From NCBI GenBank assembly GCA_964036665.1, contig OZ038533.1, positions 14,479,075 through 14,543,074 of the forward strand: DNA of 64,000 bases, in the 5' to 3' direction. The stretch comes from Gordius sp. MW1 (taxonomy: Eukaryota; Nematomorpha; Gordioida; Gordea; Gordiidae). Below, piece after piece: positions 23,202 to 35,943 of this stretch (the stretch's first letter is position 1; the number at the start of each line of letters is the position of its first letter). The translations under genes and the position numbers were made by a program. The notes beneath the pieces are model-generated. The model ran no database searches, had not been told where the DNA came from, and saw only the letters and a program-made list of their open reading frames with translations.

Positions 23202-24025
23202 TTTATAAGTTAAAATTTATACGCAGAAAGTACAGGGGAATACTAGAAGATCAGTTAAAAGCTAAAATTTTCTTACTTTTATACGTTATATAAATATATA
23301 TATATTAGATTTAGTTATTAAATACACAGTCATTTCACCATTGACTTATATAGTATAGGCCAAAATAGAATAAAGGCTTTTACTCGAAAAATTTTTAAAC
23401 TCCTTTTCATTGAATAATAATTATAATATTAGTTTAAAAGTTATATGATGCCTTAATATATCACGGTTCGCTTATTTCTCTCCTTTGTTGCGCTAATCTA
23501 AACGACTCATTTATTATTTTATATATACCTAGTCTCATATATAGATTTTACCTAATAAAAAAAATTATTTGGCGGTTATAAATTTTGAACATTTAAATCG
23601 TATATGCTAGAAACGTGTTGTTTTACATTTATATGCCAATTATATTTAAATTAATATAAGACAGTGATAGTTTTTTGCAGTATTTAAAAGGTTGAACATT
23701 TTTGCAACTGAATTTGTCATGCAATTTTTGATTAGTTTATTATTGTTAATATTCTTTTAATTAAATACATAGTAGCTTTTGGACAAATATTCAATAACTG
23801 GTTTCGCAAAACTCTTTCCCTTGCGTTATTTTAGATTTAAGATTATTAAAATTGTAAGAAAATATAAAATTTTTATATTCCTATACTAGGTGTATAAATA
23901 ACACGTTCCTTAAGTCTTCTCGCAATTTCATCGCTTATAATTCTTAAACTAAAATTTGACACTGTACTTAATATAATGATCATTAGGAGCCAAAGAGTGA
24001 ATGTAACGCCACTTATTATTAATTA
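23202..24025. other. AT-rich intergenic DNA
   Basis: Follows the LINE 5' end. No exon-like sequence, RNA gene or bounded repeat recognised. Confidence 0.5.
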
Positions 24026-24784
24026 CACAGCTCTACAAATTTTGACTTTATGATCACATCCCGCAATCTGACTAATAATTCTGATAGAGAATTTTGCGCT
24101 GAAAATCATATGTTTTTAGTTTTTTTTACAATTACTAGTTTTTTAGATACACGAGGTTGAAGGTGCCAAAAATGCCCTTTTTAAGCCTTTTTGAGGCTAT
24201 ATTGTTATTGTATTTTTAATATTTAATGAATAGTAATATACTCATGTAAATTAAAGTTTCATCTATAGGTTCCATTATTTTGTTTTTTTTATATCACCTC
24301 TAAATTTAAATTTATGCGCATTTCTGTGAACCCCTTCCCCTTATCAAAATTCGTCCCACGATGTCTGGTAAACGGAGTACATTAGAGTTCATACTACATA
24401 CGCGATGTTTACTAACACATATCTCTCTCCCTTCACCTACTCTCCTCTCTTTCTCCTCCACTCTCGCCCATACGAATTTTGATAAGGAGAGGGGGTTTAC
24501 GCAAGCGCGTATAAATTTTAATATAAGGGTGATATAATAAATGAAATAATGGACCTATAGATAAACCTTAATCTACATGAATATATTACTATTTTTCACT
24601 AAATATTAAAAATGCCGTGGCAATATAGCCTCAAAAAGACTTAAAAAGGGCATTTTTGGCACTCCTCGTATATCTAAAAAACTGGTAATCGTAGAAAAAA
24701 ACTAAAAACGTATTATTTTTCAGCGCAAAAATCTCTATCAGACTTATTGGTCGGATTGCGGGATGTTTTTTTTGTAGACCTGTG
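24026..24784. mobile_element. Foldback element with ~345 bp arms
   Basis: The two halves are inverted copies: CACAGCTCTACAAA at the left pairs with TTTGTAGACCTGTG at the right, and the match continues inward (GCCAAAAATGCCCTTTTTAAG; TATCAAAATTCGT) to a spacer near 24350-24470. TTA lies directly outside both ends, possibly a 3-bp target duplication of PIF/Harbinger type. No coding sequence. Confidence 0.75.
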
Positions 24785-24787
24785 TTA

Positions 24788-25217
24788 TAGTCAAGTGTAT
24801 TCTAATCAGCATATTTAGTATGTTAATTGTATTTATTGGTTTCTATTAGTGACATTGTGTTTTTATATTAAAGTTAATCATTATGTTTTAACTAAATTAT
24901 ATATTTTGTGTTACTAGAATCATATTATCGTTTTCCCTTGAATACATTATACTGACGACGAGGAAAAGAAACTCTTGATAATATTAACCTCAACCTGTTA
25001 AATAAAATACGATGATATATTATTTGAAGTGAGGAATTATTTGTGGACATATTTTCATCATAAAAAACTATTTTACAAGCCAAGGAGGAACAACAAAAGC
25101 TTTATTAATTTAGCATTGACCTAAAATATTTATAAAAATTGTCTAATTACAGATGCTATGGTTCTAACGGACATTTTTGTTCTAGGTCCTAAATTATCCA
25201 GGCTCACCATAGGAATT
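24788..25217. other. AT-rich intergenic DNA
   Basis: Nothing recognised between the two foldback elements. Confidence 0.45.
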
Positions 25218-25589
25218 GGGTTCAAAATGCCACAGTCTAAAATGCCACACTGAATATCACGAAAAATTAAATCTCAAATGGGGAGGGAATTTGATGTGCA
25301 TCTAATCCTAACCCCTACCTAAAACGCTGACCTAAAACACTACCCTGAACCTTAACCCTGTCCCTTAAAGTTTTATAGTGCAGCAATAATTGTTAAATGC
25401 ATACGCATGCGCATTATTAAAATGCGCAGCTATCTGATCGGTCTGTTAAATGCATACGCATGCGCATTATAAAAATGGAATTATGCGCTTGCGCAATGAG
25501 TAATTTGATTGACGAATCTCACGATTGTGAGATTCGTAAAACGTGAGATTCAGTGGTATTTTGGACTGTGATATTTTGAAATGATACCC
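25218..25589. mobile_element. Short inverted-repeat MITE
   Basis: The left end (GGGTTCAAAATGCCACAGTC) pairs with the right end, reversed (GGGTATCATTTCAAAATATC then ACAGTCCAAAATACCAC). The interior has CA-rich 'aaccttaaccctg' and repeated 'gcatacgcatgcgcatta' motifs. A related interior ('aattccctccccatttgag') recurs inverted near 36120-36165. Confidence 0.6.
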
Positions 25590-26899
25590 ACCATACAGTT
25601 AGGAGCCAGATGTTCGAGTGGAAATATTAATTTTAAAAAAGGGTTAATTTGGCATTGTCTGAACATGAAATATCTGAGGATTTTAAAATAACAAAGAGAA
25701 ATTATTGAATAATGTCAATAGATCGTCATGATTTACCATGAATCTCATACATGTTTTTAATGTGATAAGTTTAAAAATTAATGTTGTGCCTCTTAAATCA
25801 TTAACAAATTTTTCGCATCGAATTATTTGCAAAAATAAATTTTGAAAAGAAAAGAATATTTTCTAACCTAAAATTGTCCAGCCTAAGTGACACATTTGAA
25901 ACGTTAAAATCTCATATTAATAAGTAGTTCCTAGTGTATTTTTCTATCTAACTTGAGCTAGAAATTAAAGAGGGGTTGGCGAGGCCCGACACCTATTATC
26001 TAAACCCCGGTTAAACATCAGAGTGTACGTGAAGGGTTGAGTAGCAATCTTTCATAACACTTCATAGTTAAAAAGAAATTTTATACGCAATTTTATGAGC
26101 ACATTCATATAAACATAAATAATATAAATCGATTAAAGTTGTTATCAAAAATTGCAAGAATGAAGCGTATCGAAGAAGTTCAAACAAATTTCATATTATA
26201 TGGCGTGTATATCGCGGGTATATAAGGATGCGCTTTCGTTGATCTACATAAATAAAATAATTATAAATAAGAGATATACTATCGAAAAATTGTTTAAAAT
26301 CACCATTGTAAGCAAAAAGTTCTAATTGCAAAATTTATCAAAGTAACCAAAACGTAGTTTATGATATTCTACAATAACAAATCTATATTTTTTAAAAGGG
26401 CAAGATAAGTGAAGCTACTTATATTTTTCTTCCATGACCCTTTATAACTTAAGCTGGTGGTCAGCCGAACAGACAACAATTCCAATTCGTCTTACTTTAA
26501 CACTCTTCCATACCTTTCTTCATAGATTTATTATCGGGAATGTTAGAGGGTGTTAAAAACAAGTCATAGTAATTATCAATCAGTCAAGCAAACCCATCTA
26601 ACTTTACCAGTCCTGCTAAGAAAGGTGACGTTTACACTGATTGGTGGGGCGAGTTAAAGTGTTATCCAATCGTATAATTAATTTGTTTTTAGCACCCTCT
26701 AACATTCCCGATATTAAATCTACGAAGAACATTGATTATGAGGGTAAAAATCTTCTAAAATTTCCATTCCACGTTTTAATTGCTATGTTTCAACTTAAAT
26801 TTAACTTTAACAATACATTATTTCCCTCCATAATTTGCCAGCCACGACTAACCCAAAACCCCGAATGCATTCAACAACAAACGATGATGGTACAGGCTA
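25590..26899. other. 3' flank of the RING gene
   Basis: Downstream (minus strand) of the RING-H2 gene and probably containing its 3' UTR. A small inverted repeat pairs 26536-26563 (cgggaatgttagagggtg) with 26688-26712. The string 'gagggtaaaaatcttctaaaa' at about 26740 recurs at 43192. No other gene seen. Confidence 0.45.
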
Positions 26900-29800
26900 T
26901 CAATCTTCATCGGGTTGGTCGGCTGAAGGGGCAGTATCTATGGCAAATCTACACATAGGGCATCGCTTGCAATTCCTAAGCCAACGGTCGATGCAAGGGG
27001 AGTGATAGAGGTGAAAGCAAGGCAATCTTCGAACCTTCTCGTTCCTCCGAAGTTCTGACAAGCAAATAGCGCAAGATTCAAGAACTACCACTCCAGGGTC
27101 ACAACCTGGCACGCGATTTTGTCTTTCTAACTCTCGTGGTGTTATCTTCTCTTCTTCAACGAAGCGGCGCCTCTTACGTCTCGATGCCCGATCCAGGGTC
27201 GGTGCCTAAAGCATATAATGTTTTAAGTCCCCTAAAACTTCATGTATTTAGCCTCCATGAAGGAAAGTTGTCAAATTAAGCTACTTCGCCATGATTGTAA
27301 TGCCACATTTGTATCAAATTTAAAACTGTAAGCACAAGTATGATTAGAGATTCAATAATATGAGTGGTTTTTCATGTATCCAACGGTTTTTTAAAATGAA
27401 ATTCACCAATAAAAAGGTTTGAGTTATATTTCGGAAAATAATTATATTGCAGTTCCATAAATGATTTTTACCAAACATTTTGCTGCACCTCTCCTTTTTT
27501 CAAATTAAATCTAAGATGGTAACCGGTACTTAAAACTCTCATAACACCTAGGATATCATAATGTCGCTTTTTGACTATACTATTGCCCCTTAATAGCTCA
27601 TTAATTTTCTTATAAATTACGTAAACATATTTTTAAAATTTTAAATCACATATTTAGGGATTAAAAAGATTCTAGTAAAGGGCAGACATTCTTCATAATA
27701 CATTATTGTTAGGCGCATCTCATCTATGGTCAAACCCAGTCCGGTCAGGTCGACGTGAAAGTTTGGTTCTAGGGTCTATAATACATGTCAAATTGAGGCT
27801 TAGATATAATCGTAGCTAAAAAGAAAAAATAATGCAACCCCCTTAATATAGTGGTGGCATCAGCATTTAAACCCCAGTCTCGTTACAGTTTTGTCCCGCC
27901 AAATCGTGTAAATTTAACTCATGTTTAAGTGTAAGCATGTTCAGTTATTAGCGCCTCCATAAACCTTCCCACAGACTTGTAACAATTGTTTGGGGCACTT
28001 TTGCAAAGACATACTAGGTATGATACTGGCAAAACCAGCTTGTCGTGACGCAAATATACAAAGAATGTGTTCCGCGATAACAAAAATTTGGACATAATTA
28101 CACCGAATTTAATCGCTATTTAATGTCGACCTACAAAAGAGGTTTAATTACGCTCCTTAAAACCTCATGTTTCAATTTAAAAAAACTTCCAAAACTGATT
28201 CAAAGGTCCTAATTTTCACAAATCAAGCCAAAATAACAGGGAAATCATTTTAAAGATCTCACCTTAGTGGCGTAACGGTATTCCAAGGTGTGTTCGCTTA
28301 TCATAGCGGTAGAGGCTCCGGGCTCTACGTTATTAAATTGGGCTCCTGAGACATCGAATAGTCTGTGCAAAAATGTGAGTAGCAATTCGTCGGGGTACTC
28401 GGATGCGGTAGTATTAGTTGTTGCTCCATCGTTAGAATTATCACCTACCTCCTCGACACCGCTTATGCCAATACTACTAGATCCCTGTTGTTGTGTAAAA
28501 AAGTGAGGTTTATAGATTTAGCATGAAATCGCAAAATTCATAGGAGTAAAAGAAGTAACGGATAATACTATATTTAATTTTTAACGGTCAATAGAGGCGG
28601 TTATAAAGTTATTTCATTATAATTTGCTAGATATACAGCGTTTCTCTATTTGTTTGAACATCTTAACTACCCTCCCGCACACTAGTAGGAGAGAAAAGGG
28701 TGATCAATCAAAGCTTTTAAAAATGAATGCTCTTTCCCTCTCCTTCCTTCGCGTGCAACTTACTCCCTCCCTGACCGTTTACATTACGCCTCTGGAAAAT
28801 ATTCGAGATTCGATATCGAATTCGAATCCTTATGTGTATTTTCGAATCGAATATGTACATAGATAAGATTCGAAAATTCGAATCGAATCCTTAAAAAATA
28901 TTAAATTTTGATTTATTAAATTTAATTTAAATAGACGAGAACGAGATGCAAAAATCAGCTGTTTTTCTCTAATCGCATTTTAGTTGTTTTTCTTGCTATA
29001 ATTTAAAATGATAGAAAAAGCCTTATTAATGAGGAGGCAGGCATTGGATGACCTGGCTTTAATTACCAATTAATTAAAATAAAAAATTTGTATAAAAAGG
29101 ACAACTCTTATTATAAGGAAGATTTGTTATCCAGCCGTGAATGGGGAGAAATCGAAAAGATCAAATTAACACTTTTTCCTTTATTTAGTGCAACCAATTA
29201 TATCGAGGGAGCAATATCCTACGATTAATTTAATATTGCCAGTCAACTACTAACTCATAGAAAGTTTACAAGGGATTGAAGATGAGAATATTAAATTGGC
29301 CAAACTTAAAATCGAAGAATATATGGCATTTAATAAAGATAGCTTTATTGGCCAGTGTGGTCGACCCAAGGCTCAAAATACAATATTTTGAGTGCTTATC
29401 GCCAATACATGGCATATGTCCTGAAGAAATTAAAGAAGACGTTCAAACTGCTTTAGGAAGCGACCACGACAATGTATCAAATAGCGAGGTATCAACCCTC
29501 GATTGGCTTTTTAAAACCGACATGAACGTCAGATCTCCATTAGAAACGTATCTACACGAACCGCGGGTGCCCTCAAATGTCGAGCCTTTGCAATGGTGGA
29601 ATTGAAATCAACTTCGTTTTCCAGCCATTCAAAAGCTAAAAAAAATTTTCGACACCATGCGAAAGAATTTTTTCAACTGGAACAAACCTATTGACTAAGC
29701 ACAAGCAGTCGTTCAAGGAAGAAACTGTTAGGAAGATAGTTTGCCTCAAAAATTGGCTTAATAAAGCCCCATGATTTTATTTTAATCACACATTTTACAT

Positions 29801-32800
29801 AATTGTTCGCGTATAATTTTTTTATTTTCGTTGTGTGTTGTGTACTGTACTCTATATGTTTTAATAAATTTTTTAATATATATGCACATTAAAAATCATA
29901 GTAATCTTTTATATTTGTTTTTTAATATAAAATTTTATTCAAATCTTTAAATTTTTTTCAAATCAAATCCGAATCTTTATTTTAATATTCGACGAATCTC
30001 GAATCGAATATTTTTTTAGTAAAAGAAATCGAATCCGAATTGAATACTAAAAATATTCGATTCGATTCGAAATCCAGAGGCGTAGTAGTTTACATGCCTT
30101 CGCCACTCTTACATTATTGTTTGCCCTTTTTTATAATTTGGTGGGTTTTGTAAGAAATTTGTTGATTTTTTAATAAAAAAACGTGGTCAAAATTTTAAAA
30201 ATATTGCGGGTAATTTGAATAAAAAAACTGTTGATTTTTTTAATTTTAAGACTGTAATTTTCTTAAGAATTTGGTGGTTTTTGTCAAAAATTTGTCTATT
30301 TTTTTGCCAAATTGTTTGATAAAAAAACTGTTATTTTTTAAATTTAAATTTTTAAAATTTATTACAAATATGAAATTTGAATGAAATATATTTTAAGGTT
30401 TTTAAAAAAAAATTTAGTTTTTACATTTTTACATATGTAAAACCTATACTTTATGAAATTGGTAAAAAAAATTAGAATGAACAATTTTATTTAATAAATA
30501 ATCAAATAAATATTTTAATTTAAACCTTAAAAATATTATTAAAAATTAAATAAAAATGTCATTCTATATTTTGAACTTGCGATTAAGTTAATTATGCTTT
30601 TTACAATTGTTGGTCCTTTAAAAAATTTAGCAAAAAATAGACAAATTTCTGACAAAACCACCAAATTTTTAAGAAAATTACAATCTTAAACTTAAAAAAA
30701 CCAACAGTTTTTTCATTTAAAAATTACCCGCAATATTTAAAATTGTATTCACGTTTTTTTATGTGTCGAATAATTATTTTCGTTAAGTGGGAAGGCTATC
30801 TGGTTGAAATAACTAAGGTTTCATAGTTTATTAAACTTCTTCACCATTGAAATCAAGAATGGGTCCTCTTAACATTAGATTCCATTATAAAATGTCATTT
30901 ACAATGGTATATGGGGGCAATTATAAAGACTTCTTTCGCCAAATTTAAACCCTTACCCAAATTAAAATAATGTTGCCCATATCTATTTAATGTTTTAAGT
31001 TTAATTTTATACAGATAATGTAATAGATACAGGTTTTTATGCGTAGTCTACATTAATGGGCAATGCAGTTGAGATGGAAAGTTTTTAAAGTAACAAAAAT
31101 TTTGACTTTCGTTGCTAGGAAATAATGTGCCCCTCTTTTAGCTCACTTTAAATTTTTTTTTATTGGTTAAAAAGTTTATTTTCACGAAACAAAGTTACAT
31201 AAATAAGTATAAAAATTGCTAGTTAGTTTATTAATGTTTGACTACGCAATATGATTCATTTTTCTTCTATGTGTCATATTTTTGTGTTTTACCAAATAAA
31301 CTAAAAACATACTACTGGTTAATATATTAAAATATTGTTAAGTGCTTAACGCCTTATCATCGATTAAATTGATATCGAACGAGCTTAATTTTATATTAAT
31401 GTTCCTTAAACTATTAATTCATTTCGTCATTGATAAATAATCCTAGCATTATTTTTAGGACTCTCCTCATTGAAAATAGAAGAATTAAATATAAATCAGT
31501 GATTTACTCTAATTGCCGAGCAAAAATACACGACGAATTTACGATTTTTTAAAGGGCACATTATTTCATCGCGATGAATCATTAAAGTCATAAATAGATT
31601 ATAACTAGCTGAACCCGGCAAACGTTGTTTTGCCATTTACCCGGGTGTATTAGCAGAATATATATCAACTTATAGATAAGTTTCAATAGATTAAGAATAT
31701 ATCAAATATAATTGGTAAGTGTTTATTATGCAAAGATTTTTAAACAAATAGTTAAAGAGGGTCCAAGGCCCAGGCCCACCTAAGAGAGAACTGGCCCCAT
31801 GCCCCCCCAAGGGAAAAATCTTTGGCCCCCTGGCCCTTTAAGCATTTTTTTTAATTTTTTGTAATTAAGAAACAATATCATAATTATAATTATTTGTTTC
31901 TGAATAAAACTTTTAATTCTGAACTTAATAATGTCCGAAGAACTGAGATATATCAACATTTATTGGCACTTTGTTAAAATTATTTTAATTTTTCTCCTTA
32001 TTTAAGGCGCAAAAAATGACAAAATTAGATTTTTTAATTTATTTAGCCACGCAGGAGGGGACACGACCGTCCTATAATAATACTCGGGCCTTCGGCCCTC
32101 GTGGGAAGGGGGAGAAGGGAAGGGAAGAGGGGAAGGGAAGGGGGGACGACTCATCTGTACTTCGTATAAATGTATCATATTTGCTATGCAATTTATGGGC
32201 GAGAAAGGTGGGAAGGGGCGAGAAAGGTGGGAAGGGGCGAGAATGCCTATAGGGGGGTATTAAATGCCTAATGATTAATTAATTATTTATACAAATTTTC
32301 CATTATAGGCAAAATGTAATATAGGCAAGGGTTAGGGTTAGATTTAGTGTTTGCTTCTAGTTGCGTATTACATTAGTTTTTATGGCCTTTAGTGATTATG
32401 GGTCTAACAAACATTATATTATAAAACAACACAATGTTAAGAATTTGCAGAATTGTTGGGAGAAATTTTTTGTTGAATTTGAACAATTTTTAATTAAAAA
32501 AATCAAAAATTTGGCCAATGGTCACTTTTTCTCTATTGGTCAGTACCAACAGATACTCTATAAGTCAATGATAGCCAAAAAAAAACGGAAAAAAAAAATT
32601 TTGATGCTCACTTTGGCCAATGGTCATTTTTTTCCATTGGTCAGCAGCCAGCACACGGTAAAAGTGGATATAAATTCATAAGAGTAAAAAAAACGAAAAA
32701 AAAAATTTCGAATCACATTTTGGCCAATGGTCATTTTTTTCCATTGGTCAGCAGCCAGGACACGGTAAAAGTGGATATAAATTCATAATAGTCAAAAAAA

Positions 32801-35800
32801 AACGAAAAAAAAGTTTTCGAATCACATTTTGGCCAATGGTCATTTTGTTCCATTGGTCAGCAGCCAGCGGACGGCCAAAAAGTCATAATAGCAATGGTAG
32901 TAACAGGAACAATCATACTACTGGACCGATTTGGCTCGAACAAATCTTAAAACATGCGCCCGAGTGTGAGGAATAAAATGTGAAATTTTGAGCCAAATCG
33001 GTAGGGTAGTTTTCCAAAATTGGTGGCGGCATAACATACACACATATATATATATACATAGTTTCATTTTTATATATAAGATTAATATTATTTCTCGAAA
33101 ATCAGATGTATTTTAACAATAAAATAGTATTAAGAATGCTCAATTTACCGAAGAATGCTCAAATTAACGTAGACCCGTTGAAATGTAAATAGATCAGTCG
33201 CCCAGCCAGTTAGATGAGGAATAAAAAAAGTCGTTTGGAGAGATACCAACCAAACGATTTCTATAAAAAGTGGTCACGTGATCGTAATAGTCTAAAGATC
33301 GTAAACAACAATAACAATGACGATAACTAGACTAATAATATTGTTAAGCAACTTATGTCGCCATTTTGAGATTCCTACAATGTAATTTTAACTATTTACA
33401 CTAAAGTTTCAAATTTTTTACACCGCATATTTGTTTTTCTTTGTTTCGGACTTTCGGTAGGTGATGATATAAGCTTAATATAAATATTTAAGGAATAGCG
33501 TTTAGTTCGTTAATCATCTCACACCATGGGCGTAGCCAAGGGAGGCAAAGAGGGGCGGCTGCCCCCCTTTCCAAAATTTGTTGAAAATTATTAAAATTAT
33601 GGCTAAAATTTCAGAAAACGATCATTTAGCCCCTTGTTAAAAATTATTATTGCCCCGTTTAATTCTAATGCTGGTAACGCCCATGGCCTACACCCTTAAT
33701 GAATTTCTATAGTATAATGATAACGACGCCTACCAATTCATCTTCTACGAAGGGCCGCGCCACGATGGGACGGTGGGTATCGAGGTAGTGGTAGGGCGGG
33801 GCCGGCTCTCGGGGGGTCACAACCTGACCCCACATCAACAAAGTGGGCGGCACGACGGGCTGGAGTTGGAGAGGCGGTGGAGCCATCATCCGTCGTAAGT
33901 AAGGACACCCTCCGCCTGGGGGGTGGTTGGCATAATGGGCGTGACTTACGGATCGACGATGATGAAAGGGTATCGGAGCGAGGGAGGGTTGTTGGTAATG
34001 AGGAATCACGTGATGCAAGGAAAGCGGGATCGCGGGCGGGGCTCGGCTCTGATACTGAGGGGTCGGCAGATGGTTGACCAGGGGTGGGGCCGTCCTTGGT
34101 ATGCTAAAGCAGACGATATGTTTGAGTAAAAATATGGATATTTATTTTAAACTAACAAGGAATATGGTAAAATTCTATACAAAAATACTTATAGGAGTAA
34201 AATCTTATGATTGTCATATATTTATTTTTTGTGCATGAGTGAGATTAGAATGCTGAATTTATCTTAAATATGGTAGTTTATTGTGGAAATGAGAATGTGG
34301 TCCTAAATAAAAAAAACTACAAAGTTATAAAAACAAAAGAGATTAATCAAGACATGGCATTTACCAGGTCAAAATGGAAACTCATTAAAACAAACTCCAC
34401 ATCTGTGGGACCAATAAGAAGACTGTAAAAACATAACATAAAAATTGTAAATATATGTTGTAAAGTTTAAATAATCTTTAATATAATGCCTTGTTAAAAA
34501 TTTAGAGTTAACTTGAAAAATGCTGATAGAAAGCAATTGGAACCCATTAAAAATAACAAACGGTTTAGTTGATTCATATTGCATAGATAATTAATCTAGA
34601 TATATTGGCACAAAATTTCTAAATAGATTATGTTACGGTTTTAGATACAATCTCTAAAACTTTATAGATAAATCTTTAAATTCGAAAGATAAATTTTTTA
34701 CAATTTAAATAACAAAGGTTCATCTTTGAAGCCAAGTGGTACAAAAATCATTTAGCTTTAAATGTAAGATACCTTTCTAAAAAACCATCATTTCTTATCT
34801 TCTTATATATTTTTGATTTGTTGCATTTTAAGTATCATTAGATTGATTAGAATTTTGTAAGATGGATAAAATAAATCCATTTTCAAATAAATTAATTAAT
34901 TTTTCTTGAAAATAAAAAAATTACAAGATTTAATAAACAACAACAAAAACGTCATGTTCATTAACATAAACAAGTGTTTAATATATCTTTGTCTGCTGAA
35001 TATGTTAAGATGTCAAAAAATATATAATATTATAACATAACAATAAATATTGAATTTATTAATATATTACATCCCTTTAAATTTTTTACTATACACCCCA
35101 ATTATTATTAAACAAGAACAAAAAACTTGATTCAAGCTCAGATTTTTGAGATATGTTAAAAATCTTATTGTTTCTTATATTGAATTATTGAAAGATGTTT
35201 AAACTTTTATCATAAAACAAAATAATTTTTTACTATATTTATATTCATTTTATTTCTAAGTTTCCATTTATATAAACATAAAATTTTATAAGAAATAGAA
35301 TAGCAAGAAATATTAGAAAAAGCATATAAAATCTAAAGTCAATAATTGTGGTATATAATCTTTACTTATACTTCTTATTTCTAATTGATATATCATGTTT
35401 TATTAAAAAATTTCAGTAAATCAATTCACTAAAATTGTAGAAAACTCTCTAAGGCAAAATTAACAATGAGTTGAAAATTCTCAAACTTTACTTTAACTTA
35501 GCATTATAATTTATAATATTACAACAAATGAAAAAAGACTGATTTTTAGGACCTTATTAATAGCAGCTCAATTTAAAAATAAAATGGGTTTAATTTAAGT
35601 TATTGACTAAATAAAACATAATTTAGGATTAGCAATGACTGACATATTGAAATAAAGTTTTTTAGACATAATGAAAGAATGCAACGCAAATCAGCTTTTA
35701 ATTAAGCTTATATTATTACCTGTGAGGTTCAAATTCTACACCAGCAGATGCGTTTGTTACACATCTCCTTCGATTTTCTGATTCAAGTGTTTGATTTCTA

Positions 35801-35943
35801 TAGATGTTATTGTGTAGAGGATTTATCAACGGTTGCGGTCTAGATGTAGGCAAGGTATTAGTAGGTTGATCCGTTGATAAATTATTATCATATTTAATAT
35901 TCCGATTGTGAGTCCCAATATATGGATTTTTTCTGTAGTCCAT
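26900..35943 (-). CDS. Arkadia/RNF165-like RING-H2 E3 ubiquitin ligase, 4 coding exons
   Basis: Minus-strand exons 35943-35720, 34103-33734, 28484-28263 and 27205-26900; all joins are GT-AG and in phase (2, 0, 0), giving 373 residues. Exon 2 is rich in His, Pro and Tyr (IPHYQQPSLAPIPFHHRR). Exon 3 has the DELLLTFLHRL and GASTAMISEHTLEYRYATK stretch, which parallels the region before the RING in Arkadia and RNF165. A basic RRKRRR cluster follows. The RING-H2 is at residues 317-357: C317, C320, C335, H337, H340, C343, C354 and C357, within VRRLPCFHLYHSPCIDRWL. Arkadia-type ligases act in the nucleus on SKI/SnoN and promote TGF-beta/BMP signalling. Here that role is inferred from the C-terminus; SUMO-interacting motifs typical of Arkadia were not seen, so it is nearer the shorter RNF165-like form. 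Introns are 1616, 5249 and 1057 nt; the second is full of transposons. Confidence 0.82.
28785..30087 (+). mobile_element. Decayed hAT transposon in RING gene intron 2
   Basis: The ends are TACGCCTCTGGA and its inverse, followed inward by many TTCGAATCGAA-type subterminal repeats. GTTTACAT flanks both sides (28777-28784 and 30088-30095), with three extra bases at the right end. The plus strand at 29276-29605 encodes a hAT C-terminal remnant (LASVVDPRLK, then LHEPRVPS and LQWWN), continuing out of frame into the dimerisation region. The catalytic part is lost. Confidence 0.8.
30130..30765. repeat. Inverted-repeat element (foldback type)
   Basis: 'aatattgcgggtaattt' at about 30208 and 'tttggtggtttttgtcaaaaatttgt' at about 30270 are matched by their reverse complements near 30720 and 30650. 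The arms are about 130 bp around an AT-rich centre. No coding sequence. Confidence 0.65.
31605..33081 (-). mobile_element. Non-autonomous Helitron carrying the array unit
   Basis: Read on the minus strand, the element starts TCTTATATATAAAAATG at 33081, preceded by A, and ends CCGGGTTCAGCTAG at 31605, followed by T. This is the Helitron TC...CTAG pattern between A and T. It holds, inverted, a copy of the GGGCC-TTC-GGCCC hairpin (about 32088), the G-rich tract and several ~110-120 bp sub-repeats that also make up the 56.5-64 kb array. Near the 5' end are 'gccaaatcgg' and 'ggtggcggcataac'. It has no Rep or helicase. Confidence 0.85.
33525..33685. mobile_element. MITE, CATGGGCGTA family
   Basis: CATGGGCGTAGCCAAGG at the left, GGTAACGCCCATG at the right, with C-runs inside. 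Flanks tctcacac and gcctacac agree at 5 of 8 bases. It sits just downstream (intron side) of RING gene exon 2. Confidence 0.65.

Noticed and set aside
33877-34129. Two plus-strand open frames over the RING gene exon 2
   Set aside because: They are antisense shadows of the G+C-richer coding exon, which is supported by splice phases and family similarity.
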